A stretch of DNA of 6,463 bases from an uncultured Massilia sp. (lineage in GTDB: Bacteria; Pseudomonadota; Gammaproteobacteria; Burkholderiales; Burkholderiaceae): the NCBI GenBank assembly GCA_946886065.1, contig CAMPHU010000250.1, positions 1 through 6,463 of the forward strand. Direction: 5' to 3'. The notes below the pieces were generated by a model, which made no database searches, was not told the DNA's origin, and worked only from the letters and a program-made list of their open reading frames with translations. Positions 1 to 6,358 of the stretch are shown piece after piece; position 1 is the first letter of the stretch; every line of letters begins with the position of its first letter. The translations under genes and the position numbers were made by a program.

Positions 1-52
1 ATACGAGATACTGATCGGTCTCGTGGGGCTCGGAGATGTGTATAAGAGACAG
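1..52 (+). other. Residual Illumina Nextera adapter (P7 tail, i7 index, read-2 primer, Tn5 mosaic end); not genomic
   Basis: Bases 1-9 match the 3' end of the P7 flow-cell oligo. Bases 10-17 (ACTGATCG) occupy the i7 index position. Bases 18-33 match the Nextera read-2 segment but carry four Gs at 25-28 where the standard oligo has three. Bases 34-52 are the 19-bp Tn5 mosaic end, AGATGTGTATAAGAGACAG. The order and orientation are those of a library adapter running into insert DNA, so the genomic sequence starts at base 53. The match is from memory of the adapter sequence but is essentially complete. The extra G looks like an error in a low-coverage read end. A natural Tn5 end would not be preceded by P7 sequence. 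Confidence 0.97.
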
Positions 53-974
53 TGTTGACGCCGTTAAGCGAAGCCACTTCTTCCTGGAAGTCGGTGCGCG
101 CCACGGTCGGCTCGACCATGTAGAAGCGGCCGTCGCGTGAATCGCGCTTGTATTCCATGCTGCCCATGCCGACGAAGCCCACCTGCCGGAAGAAGGCCGC
201 GGTGGTGTCCGCCAGCTCGTCCGCCACTTCCCAGGCCGCGGTGCAGCTGGCGGTGCCGCCGATGCGCGGCGGCCAGGAGCGGATCTTGCGGCCGCTGAAG
301 GAGCTGACCACTTCGCCGTCCTTGCCGATGTATTGCAGGCAGAAATACACGTCCCCGTCGCTGCCTTCGATCCATTCCTGCACCACCATGTCGGCCAGCA
401 CCGGGAAGATCTCTTCGTAGAGGGCGGCCGCCTCGGCCGGCGAGGCCACCTTGTAGGCCTTCTTGAAGCGCGCCCCGTAGCCGTAGTCTTTTTTCGAGGG
501 CTTCAGCACGCAGGGGTACTTCAGGTCGCCGATGCGCGCCAGGTCGGCCTTGCCCTCCAGGCGCACGGTGCGCGGCACCGGCGCGCCCACGGATTCGGCC
601 AGTTCCTGGAAGCCCTGCTTGTGCATCAGGGCCATCAGGCGCTCGTGCCCGGGCTGGCGCAGGCGGAAGGAGGGCGCCAGCTGGTCGCGGAAGGCGGAAA
701 TGGTTTCGACGGTCTTTTCCTCGGTCGCGAACAGGACCAGCGGCTCCGGATAGCGGCGCGCCAGGCCGAGGACGAAATCGACGAAGCTCTTGCCTTCCAG
801 CGAAGCGCAGAGCAGCTTGCTGCCGTAGCGCGAGCGCATGGCGGGAGACTTCGGATCGGTATCGACCACGATGACCGGAATGCCCGCCGTGCCGAGGCTG
901 CGCACCACGCCGAGCGCATTCAGGCCGCCGCCGGCGACCACCGCCGGCAAGGATTTGCTTTTCTGATTATTCAT
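53..974 (-). CDS. ATP-grasp superfamily ligase, 3' end cut off by the adapter junction
   Basis: The frame gives 307 residues from ATG at 974 with no stop before the adapter, so the C-terminus is missing. Residues 11-40 form a Rossmann-like pre-ATP-grasp start (AVVAGGGLNALGVVRSLG, then IPVIVVDTD). Residues 120-160 hold the GFQELAESVGAPVPRT and YPCVLKPS segments typical of ATP-grasp enzymes, with K158 the likely ATP-binding lysine. A glycine-rich loop, DYGYG, follows at 163-167. VVQEWIEG (197-204) supplies an acidic adenine/ribose-contact region. GSMEYKRD (271-278) and MVEPTVARTD (286-295) supply likely metal-binding acids E274 and E288. Such enzymes join a carboxylate to an amine or similar nucleophile through an acyl-phosphate; in a glycan operon, amino-acid or peptide substitution of a sugar is plausible but inferred. 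It resembles the predicted ATP-grasp group COG3919. The start lies 10 bases after the TAA that ends the flippase reading frame, with only a weak GAAGTGA upstream. Confidence 0.85.
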
Positions 975-984
975 ATCACTTCGC

Positions 985-1131
985 TTACGGATGGACTGCA
1001 CGATTGAAGGGCCAGCGCTCCAGGCGCTGCTTGGAGATGCCGAGATCCAGCATGACCTGGCGGATCTGGCCGAGGCCGCGGCGGTCGAACTGGATGATCC
1101 AGCCGACGTAGACGACGGCGCCGGTGGCAAT
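985..1131 (-). pseudogene. In-frame continuation of the flippase after an amber codon (C-terminal 48 codons)
   Basis: Reading on in the flippase frame past TAG at 1134-1132 gives 48 more sense codons before TAA at 987-985. They begin IATGAVVYVGWIIQFDRRGL and end in a basic tail, LERWPFNRAVHP. Nearly every third base is G or C, as in the confirmed genes, and the peptide looks like the second half of a membrane helix plus a cytoplasmic tail. With it the protein would be 500 residues, a normal length for MOP flippases, and the next gene would start 10 bases later instead of 157. The segment is therefore best read as the detached C-terminus of the flippase. Either the stop is a real nonsense mutation or it is a base error; the sequence alone cannot decide. 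Confidence 0.8.
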
Positions 1132-2487
1132 CTAGGCGACCAGGATCGGCACCGCCGGCAGGTTCAGCGCCAGCAGCGCGGTGCGCGCCGCGAACACGGC
1201 GGCGGCCATCGCCGCGGTGGCGGTCGCGACCGGCAGCAGGCACTCGTAGTAGGCGCGCATCGGCAGGCCGGTGGCGGCCGACACCAGGTACAGCAGGCGC
1301 ACCGACAGCAGCGGGTAGACCACCACCCAGGCGACCGACACGCCATGCAGGCCGTCGACGAGGGCGCCGGCAATGATGGCGGCGGTCATGACGATGCCGC
1401 AGGTCAGGGTATAGCCGCTCAGCTGCCTGGCGCGGCCGGTCGAGATCAGGACCTGCGACAGCAGGGGGTCGACCGAGCGCACCAGGCCCATCAGGCACAA
1501 GGCGCCGAAGGGCACCAGCATCGGCATCCATTCCTTGCCCAGCAGGACCGCGATCAGCTCGTTCGCGCACATCAGCATCCCGATCACGGCCGGATAGGTG
1601 ACATACGCGATGCCGCGCGTGAAATGCAGGATGAAGGCCTGGAGCTGGGGCCGGTCGTTCTGCAGGCGCGAGAACAGGGGCGAAGACACATTGGTCGCCA
1701 GCGAGGTGATCTGGCTGGTGGGCAGGGTCGCCAGGGACAGTGCCATGTCATAGATGCCGAGCGGCCGGTTGCCCAGCACCTTGCCGATCACGACCTTGTC
1801 GGCGTTGTTGTAGAAATACCAGAAGATGCGCGTCATGGTGACCTGCAGGCCGTAGCGCATCAGCCCGAGCGCTTCGCGCAGGCCGCGCAGGGAGGTGGGA
1901 CGCCAGCTCGACAGGTAGAAGGCGCCGACGGACTGGAACAGGGAGGAGGCGACGAAGGCCCAGACCAGCGACCAGGCGCCGAAGCCGTTCCAGGCCAGCA
2001 GCAGTGCGAGCGCGCTTTGCAGGAACAGGCCGGAGATATTGATGCCCGCCACCGCCTTGAAATGCATTTCCTTGCGCAGGAAGGCGAGCGGCACCGTGCC
2101 GATGGCGCCGAACACGAAATTCGAGGCCAGCACCGCGATCATCGGCTGCAGCGCCGGATTGTCGAAGAAGTCCGCGGCCGGCCAGCTCAACAGGGCGGTG
2201 AGCCCGAACAGCAGCAGGCTGGCGAGGATCGAAAAGCTGAAGCAGCCGTTGACCTCGGTTTCGGTCAGGTCGGTTTTCTGGACGATGGCCGCGCCGATCC
2301 CGACTTCGTTGAAGAAGCCGATGAAACCGACCAGCACCATCGCCATCGACATCAGTCCATAGTCGGCCGGGGTCAGCAGGCGGGCCATTATCAGGGTCGA
2401 GGCGAGCGAGATCACCTTGCCGAGGGCGCCCCCGAGGCCGAGGTGGCCGATGGCCTTGACCGTTTTGGAACGAAGATCCTGGTTCAT
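1132..2487 (-). CDS. Wzx/MOP-type oligosaccharide flippase, ended early by an amber codon
   Basis: This 451-residue hydrophobic protein probably flips lipid-linked oligosaccharide from the cytoplasmic to the periplasmic face of the inner membrane. The N-terminus GLGGALGKVISLASTLIMAR and the LLTPADYGLMSMAMVLVGFIGFF region (38-59) are typical of the WzxC-like polysaccharide transporter branch. So are EVGIGAAIVQK (61-71), NADKVVIGKVLG (228-239) and IYDMALSLATLP (245-256). About a dozen hydrophobic stretches are visible along the chain. The start ATG at 2487 overlaps the stop of the upstream glycosyltransferase in an ATGA arrangement and has no strong Shine-Dalgarno sequence, so translational coupling is likely. 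The chain ends at TAG (1134-1132) within the final hydrophobic segment PAVPILVA, while coding sequence continues in frame to 985. As written the protein lacks half of its last helix and its basic tail. Family assignment is firm; the transported substrate is unknown. Confidence 0.9.
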   Translation of the reverse strand: MNQDLRSKTVKAIGHLGLGGALGKVISLASTLIMARLLTPADYGLMSMAMVLVGFIGFFNEVGIGAAIVQKTDLTETEVNGCFSFSILASLLLFGLTALLSWPAADFFDNPALQPMIAVLASNFVFGAIGTVPLAFLRKEMHFKAVAGINISGLFLQSALALLLAWNGFGAWSLVWAFVASSLFQSVGAFYLSSWRPTSLRGLREALGLMRYGLQVTMTRIFWYFYNNADKVVIGKVLGNRPLGIYDMALSLATLPTSQITSLATNVSSPLFSRLQNDRPQLQAFILHFTRGIAYVTYPAVIGMLMCANELIAVLLGKEWMPMLVPFGALCLMGLVRSVDPLLSQVLISTGRARQLSGYTLTCGIVMTAAIIAGALVDGLHGVSVAWVVVYPLLSVRLLYLVSAATGLPMRAYYECLLPVATATAAMAAAVFAARTALLALNLPAVPILVA

Positions 2488-3773
2488 GACTTGTTGATCT
2501 CGACATCGGAAACCAGCACGCCGCTGGGCTTGGTGCTGATTCGTTCGAACACGCCCGCCAGTTCGCGGGTGCGGCCAACGCGCGAGGACGCCGCGATCAG
2601 GGCTTCGCTGGCGATGTGGGCCTGGCCGGCGCGCACCTGGCCGGCGAATTGCTCCAGCACCGCCGCGATCTGCGCGCGGTCGTCCATCGCCGCCAGGCTC
2701 GAGAAGCCGGCGGCGCGCAGCACCTGCGCGGTTTCGCCGGCCGGATCGACCAGGGCCATGACCGGCTTGCGCGCGCGGAAGTATTCGTACACTTTGGCCG
2801 GGATCTGGTTGTTGAACTGCGTGCCCTGGAAGATCAGCAGGCCGTCGGCGTCGAGCATTTCCTGGAGCGCGTCGCGATACGGGATCGAGGCCGCCACCTC
2901 GACGATGTCCTCGACCCCGGATGCGCGCACCAGCGCCGCCATCGCTTCCATGTCGCCGGGCGCGCGCAGGATGACGCGCAGGGAGCCGGCGTCCAGCGCG
3001 CCGCGCTGTTTCAGGTCGGCGATCGCCTGCAGGAAGCAGGAGGGATCGCGCCCGGTCTGGTACAGGACGCCGCTGTGGACCAGGGTCAGCGGGCGCGCCG
3101 AGGCCGGCGCCGGCGCCGCCGCGCAGGTAGCGGCCTGGGCGAAGCTTTCCTCGTCATAGCCGTTTTCGATCACGGTGAACTTGTCGGCCGGGACCTCGGG
3201 AAAGCGCGTACGGTAGACCTGCATGGCGCTGTGCGTCGTGAACACGGCGGTGTGGCAGCGCATGATGGCCTGGCGCTCGATCCAGCCCCAGATCCGGCGC
3301 TGCAGGCCGGAGGCCGGATAGGCGGGCTGGAGCATTGGGTCGCGGAAATCGGCGATCCAGGGCAGGCCGGTCAGGCGATGCAGGGTCAGGGCGATCAGGT
3401 GCGCGGTCGCGATCGGGAAGGTCGACCAGATCACCTGGGGGCGGTGTTTGCGCACCAGGCCGAGGGCGGCCGGGATGGCGCCGAACCACCACGTGCCCCA
3501 GCGGTCCGGCAGGGCCAGCAGTTCCGAATAGCGGCCCTTGAAGCCGAGGTGGTGCTTGGCGTCGAGTGCGAACACGCGGCGGACCTGGAGTTCCGGCGGG
3601 ATGCTGGCGAGCTGGGAGGGATTCTGGGCGTCGTAGGCCCGGGGGTGGGCGGAAATCACGGTCGGTTCCCAGCCATGCTTGCCGAGGTGCTTGGAAAAAT
3701 TCAAGGTCCGCTGGATTCCACTGCTCGCCGCCTGCGGCGGGAAGTGGAACGCGATCATCAATACTCGTTTCAT
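2484..3773 (-). CDS. GT-B fold (GT4-like) glycosyltransferase
   Basis: This 429-residue protein most likely transfers a sugar from a nucleotide-sugar donor to the growing lipid-linked glycan on the cytoplasmic side of the membrane. The N-terminal acceptor domain opens with MKRVLMIAFHFPPQAASSG and then QRTLNFSKHLGKHGWEPTVI (21-40), the usual start of GT4-like enzymes. IWSTFPIATAH (115-125) and WIADFRDP (139-146) are also family-typical. The C-terminal donor domain begins near LTLVHSGVLY (229-238), after an alanine/proline-rich linker at 212-228. KVYEYFRARKPVMAL (327-341) includes the conserved acidic residue E330 expected near the nucleotide sugar. I chose ATG at 3773 because the protein then begins directly at the first beta-strand. 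The only earlier start is an in-frame TTG at 3794 that adds seven unlikely residues. The stop overlaps the flippase start by 4 bases. Sugar specificity cannot be told. Confidence 0.9.
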   Translation of the reverse strand: MKRVLMIAFHFPPQAASSGIQRTLNFSKHLGKHGWEPTVISAHPRAYDAQNPSQLASIPPELQVRRVFALDAKHHLGFKGRYSELLALPDRWGTWWFGAIPAALGLVRKHRPQVIWSTFPIATAHLIALTLHRLTGLPWIADFRDPMLQPAYPASGLQRRIWGWIERQAIMRCHTAVFTTHSAMQVYRTRFPEVPADKFTVIENGYDEESFAQAATCAAAPAPASARPLTLVHSGVLYQTGRDPSCFLQAIADLKQRGALDAGSLRVILRAPGDMEAMAALVRASGVEDIVEVAASIPYRDALQEMLDADGLLIFQGTQFNNQIPAKVYEYFRARKPVMALVDPAGETAQVLRAAGFSSLAAMDDRAQIAAVLEQFAGQVRAGQAHIASEALIAASSRVGRTRELAGVFERISTKPSGVLVSDVEINKS

Positions 3774-3839
3774 CGTTGTTTCTTTCAAATTCAAGGGCAG
3801 CGCTGCGCCGAAGCGGCAAGGCTGACGGTGCGTGTCGTT

Positions 3840-4832
3840 TCAGCGCGGCGGGCCTTGCGCCATCCAGCTCAGCAGTCTCAGGCCGAACATGAAGGGCGTG
3901 CGGTCCCACGGACGGCTGCGCGGCAGCTGGAAGCGGTCCTGCTCCTTCGTGATGGCGCCGACCGCCGTGGTGAAGGCCGCGGCGTAGCCCGCGCGGCGCA
4001 CCATGTCGACGTGGCGCGTGTCGTAGTCCTTGCCGACCTTGCCGTTCGGGTAGGCGAACAGCTGCACCGGCTTGCCGAGCAGCTCTTCCAGCTGGTGCTT
4101 GCTGGAGGTGATTTCAGATTGGGCGCTCTCGTCGTCCATGCTGGTCAGGATCGGATGGGTCACGGTATGCGCGCCGATCTCGATGCCATTGCGGTCGAGG
4201 GCGCGCACCATGTCCGGCGTGAGCATCTGCCCCGGCACCAGGTTTTCGCCCGCCATTTCCTCCAGCTGGCGAATCAGGGACTGGCGCTTGGACGGCGGCA
4301 GGTATTTCGAATGCTCGGTCAGGGCGCCGATCGCGGCCAGGCGCTCGTCCGTGTTGCGCAGCGAATAATTGGCCAGGCCCAGGCCGCGCAAGTCCAGGCG
4401 TTCCGTGCGCAGGGACTGGACGGCTTCGATGATGCGGTCGTTCCACATCGTGTTCTGCCCCAGGTGGCCGCTGGTCACGAACACCGTGGCCGGGAGGTTG
4501 AAGCGCTGCAGGACGGGCAGCGCCAGCTCGTGCACCGCGCTGTAGCCGTCGTCGAAGGTGATGCAGACCGAGCGCGGCGGCAGGGTGCCGGCGTCCATCA
4601 GGGCCAGCGCCTGGCGCAGCGGCAGCACGTTGAAGCAGCGCGCCAGCAGCTCCATCTGCCAGCGGAAGGTGGCGACGTCCGGCTCCGAGGGCAGCAGCGG
4701 ATGATGGGTCTGGAGCACCCGATGGTAATTGATAACGCATATCCTCCCGGCTGCGCGGCTGCGCGCCAGCAGGTTGCCGGCCGTCTGCAGCATGCATTGA
4801 ACCGGTAGCGAGTGAGTGGGGATCGTCGTCAT
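3840..4832 (-). CDS. Polysaccharide deacetylase (NodB homology, carbohydrate esterase 4 type)
   Basis: This 330-residue protein carries the metal-dependent deacetylase motifs in order. CITFDDGY (90-97) gives the catalytic and metal-binding aspartates D94 and D95. IGAHTVTHP (219-227) gives the metal ligands H222 and H226. FAYPNGK (259-265) is the third motif. INYHRVL (34-40) and FRWQMELLARCFNVLPL (56-72) match the N-terminal part of deacetylases in exosortase-linked glycan loci. The family removes N- or O-acetyl groups from sugars; here the target is presumably the operon's glycan. There is no signal peptide, so cytoplasmic action or membrane association is more likely than secretion. The start is uncertain: ATG at 4832 and an in-frame ATG at 4793 (residue 14, MLQTAGNLLARS) both lack a good ribosome binding site, and the second fits the usual family N-terminus. 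It follows the ligase gene by 42 bases and precedes the glycosyltransferase by 66. Confidence 0.93.
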   Translation of the reverse strand: MTTIPTHSLPVQCMLQTAGNLLARSRAAGRICVINYHRVLQTHHPLLPSEPDVATFRWQMELLARCFNVLPLRQALALMDAGTLPPRSVCITFDDGYSAVHELALPVLQRFNLPATVFVTSGHLGQNTMWNDRIIEAVQSLRTERLDLRGLGLANYSLRNTDERLAAIGALTEHSKYLPPSKRQSLIRQLEEMAGENLVPGQMLTPDMVRALDRNGIEIGAHTVTHPILTSMDDESAQSEITSSKHQLEELLGKPVQLFAYPNGKVGKDYDTRHVDMVRRAGYAAAFTTAVGAITKEQDRFQLPRSRPWDRTPFMFGLRLLSWMAQGPPR

Positions 4833-4874
4833 TGGATGGAGATCTTGCCTGTCCGGAGGTTCACAGTAAGGACG

Positions 4875-6233
4875 TCAGACAAAGGATGCCGCGGCACGGC
4901 TCGGCGCGGGCACGGAAGAATCACGGTTCCCAACACGTGAAACGGCATTGGGCAACAGCCGTTGTTCGACCACGAGCACCAGGCCGAAGAGCGCGAAGGT
5001 CAGGTCGAAGTAGGCGAAGCTGAGTGCGGCCGCGCCCAGTGCAAAGGAGAAGATGCTCAACTGTAGCATGGTCGCCAGCAGCGGCAGCCAGGGGGGCGCG
5101 CCTTGTTCCCGGGCCAGCCTGGAGATCCGCGCCGCCTTGAAGAAGGCCACCGCCAGCATTGAGACATACAGCGCCAGGCCGCCGAAGCCGTGTTCGCCCA
5201 GCACCTGGAAGTACAGGCTGTGGGCGGCGCGCGGGTGGGTTGGGTTCGGCAGCGCGTCGCCGGTGTGGAACCATGAATACGACGAGAAGTGGTTCACCAG
5301 CTCGATCCAGTTGGGCACGTACTCCATCGACTTGAATCCGCCGCCGAAGATCGGATGATTGACCGCCATGATGAAGCTCATTTTCCAGGCCACGACGCGG
5401 CCCATGAAGGAGCTGTCCTCGTCGGCCGCCTCGATGGTGTTGATGCGCGCCACCCATTCGTTCGAGGCCAGTTGGGCCACGACGACCACCAGCACGGCGA
5501 TCACCAGACCCATCACGATCTTGCGGTCGCTCTTGATGAACATATACCCGCCCAGCACGGTCAGCGCGATGAAGCCGCCGCGCGACTGGGTGCCGATCAC
5601 GGCGATCACCAGCAGGGCGATGGTGCCGAGCAAGCCGAGGCGGGCCAGGCGCCAGCGCGATCCGTATTCGTGCAGCAGGTAGTAGCAGATCGGCAGGGTC
5701 ATGACGAAGGCGATCGCCAGTTCGTTGCGGTCGCTGAGGACGTGGCCCCACATGCCGGCGATCTTGTGGTGGCCGCCGCTGGCGATGAATTTCAGCCCTT
5801 CGACGTTGGCGTAGAAGCCGACCGACAGCACCACGCACCACAGCATGAAGTCGACGTGGAGTTTTTTCTCGAGCACCAGCAGCACGAACACGAACAGCAG
5901 CACGATCTTGGCCAGGCGGCCCCAGATGTCCCACACGACCACAGGCAGGCCGACCGTGAAGATCGAACTGATCGTCGTCCACACGAAGAAGGTGATGACC
6001 AGCCCACCGAGCAGGCCGAAACGGACCTTGGGCTTGGGTTTCCAGGCCAGGTAGCCCAGGATGGCGACCGCGGCGAACAGCAGGTTATAGCGCACGCCCG
6101 CGGCCATCCCGTAGACCCAGGCGTTCGGGTAGAACAGCGAGGTCCACAGCCACATGCCGACGGCGACGAAGGGCCGCTTCGACATCGCGTATAACAGCAC
6201 CGGCAACAGGGCCAGCAGGAACAGGTCACGCAT
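4875..6233 (-). CDS. O-antigen ligase-like membrane protein, exosortase A-associated O-glycosylation ligase type
   Basis: This 452-residue polytopic protein begins MRDLFLLALLPVLLYAMSKR. It continues with PFVAVGMWLWTSLFYPNAW (21-39), an N-terminal pattern I recall from the exosortase A-associated putative O-glycosylation ligase family (TIGR03097, with a DUF5935-type N-terminus). IASGGHHKIAGMWGHVLSDR with NELA (150-173) matches that family's conserved loop. GTQSRGG (214-220) and the periplasmic HSLYFQVLGEHGFGG (338-352) match the Wzy_C/WaaL core, with H338 in the region needed by ligases. Around ten hydrophobic segments are visible. The enzyme would act at the periplasmic face, polymerising glycan units or transferring them from undecaprenyl-diphosphate to an acceptor. 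The start has an excellent Shine-Dalgarno sequence inside the end of the small upstream gene. The C-terminal tail after residue 430 is polar and probably cytoplasmic. Ligase versus polymerase function cannot be settled from sequence. Confidence 0.9.
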   Translation of the reverse strand: MRDLFLLALLPVLLYAMSKRPFVAVGMWLWTSLFYPNAWVYGMAAGVRYNLLFAAVAILGYLAWKPKPKVRFGLLGGLVITFFVWTTISSIFTVGLPVVVWDIWGRLAKIVLLFVFVLLVLEKKLHVDFMLWCVVLSVGFYANVEGLKFIASGGHHKIAGMWGHVLSDRNELAIAFVMTLPICYYLLHEYGSRWRLARLGLLGTIALLVIAVIGTQSRGGFIALTVLGGYMFIKSDRKIVMGLVIAVLVVVVAQLASNEWVARINTIEAADEDSSFMGRVVAWKMSFIMAVNHPIFGGGFKSMEYVPNWIELVNHFSSYSWFHTGDALPNPTHPRAAHSLYFQVLGEHGFGGLALYVSMLAVAFFKAARISRLAREQGAPPWLPLLATMLQLSIFSFALGAAALSFAYFDLTFALFGLVLVVEQRLLPNAVSRVGNRDSSVPAPSRAAASFV

Positions 6234-6236
6234 CGA

Positions 6237-6347
6237 TCACTTCCTCCCGCGGTCGTTCTTGTCTTGCCCGTTCTTGTCCTCGCGTACCGCCCAGAAGCAC
6301 AGGAAGGCGAGGAACACCAGGTTGAGCACCCACAGAGCCGATTCCAT
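6237..6347 (-). CDS. Small single-helix membrane protein, 36 residues, function unknown
   Basis: ATG at 6347 opens 36 codons ending in TGA at 6239-6237. An AAAGGA Shine-Dalgarno sequence sits five bases before the ATG. Residues 1-22 (MESALWVLNLVFLAFLCFWA, then VR) form one hydrophobic helix. The remainder, EDKNGQDKNDRGRK, is highly charged, so the tail probably faces the cytoplasm. The gene is fitted between the glycosyltransferase stop (9 bases before its ATG) and the ligase start (3 bases after its stop), and it contains the ligase's ribosome binding site. This tight placement and the strong start signal argue that it is translated. It may be a small partner of the adjacent membrane ligase, or mainly a leader that couples ligase translation to the upstream gene. 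I do not recognise a family. Gene callers often skip ORFs this short. Confidence 0.6.
   Translation of the reverse strand: MESALWVLNLVFLAFLCFWAVREDKNGQDKNDRGRK
6240..6248 (-). promoter_or_regulatory. Shine-Dalgarno sequence of the ligase gene
   Basis: On the minus strand this reads GGGAGGAAG. Its GGAGG core is nine bases before the ATG at 6233, and it lies inside the last codons and the junction of the 36-residue gene. It fixes the ligase start and implies that ribosomes translating the small gene cross the ligase initiation site. Confidence 0.75.
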
Positions 6348-6352
6348 CGTCG

Positions 6353-6358
6353 TCCTTT
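6353..6358 (-). promoter_or_regulatory. Shine-Dalgarno sequence of the 36-residue gene
   Basis: On the minus strand this reads AAAGGA, five bases before the ATG at 6347, and it shares bases with the TAA stop of the upstream glycosyltransferase (6359-6357). It is the main evidence that the small ORF is a real gene. Confidence 0.65.

Noticed and set aside
34..52. Tn5 mosaic end considered as a natural transposon end
   Set aside because: It is preceded by the Nextera read-2 segment, an index and P7 sequence, so it comes from library preparation.
971..1570. Minus-strand open frame spanning the flippase amber codon, considered as a frameshifted continuation of the flippase
   Set aside because: Its product is arginine/proline-rich and unlike a membrane protein, while the flippase's own frame stays coding-like after the TAG. 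A substitution, not a frameshift, explains the break.
991..3159. Open frame of 722 codons on the plus strand
   Set aside because: It runs antisense to the flippase and the glycosyltransferase, both of which have clear family motifs. Its translation is rich in H, R, Q, G and A with no motif. Long antisense frames are expected where codons end mostly in G or C.
3774..3794. TTG start giving the glycosyltransferase seven extra residues
   Set aside because: ATG at 3773 places the N-terminus right at the first beta-strand as is usual for the family, and the extra residues NLKETT have no conserved character.
3797..3817. Palindrome GCAGCGCTGC and a small GCCG-AAG-CGGC hairpin in the 66-base gap between deacetylase and glycosyltransferase, considered as a terminator
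   Set aside because: The stems are only four to five pairs and no T-run follows on the minus strand. Such short palindromes are common at this GC content.
2616..4808. Open frame of 730 codons on the plus strand
   Set aside because: It is antisense to the glycosyltransferase and deacetylase and overlaps the other antisense frame. It has low-complexity, basic composition and no recognisable domain, so it is a GC-driven shadow.
5289..6194. Open frame of 301 codons on the plus strand
   Set aside because: It is the antisense image of the ligase. The many D, H and Q residues are reverse complements of V, I/M and L codons in membrane helices.
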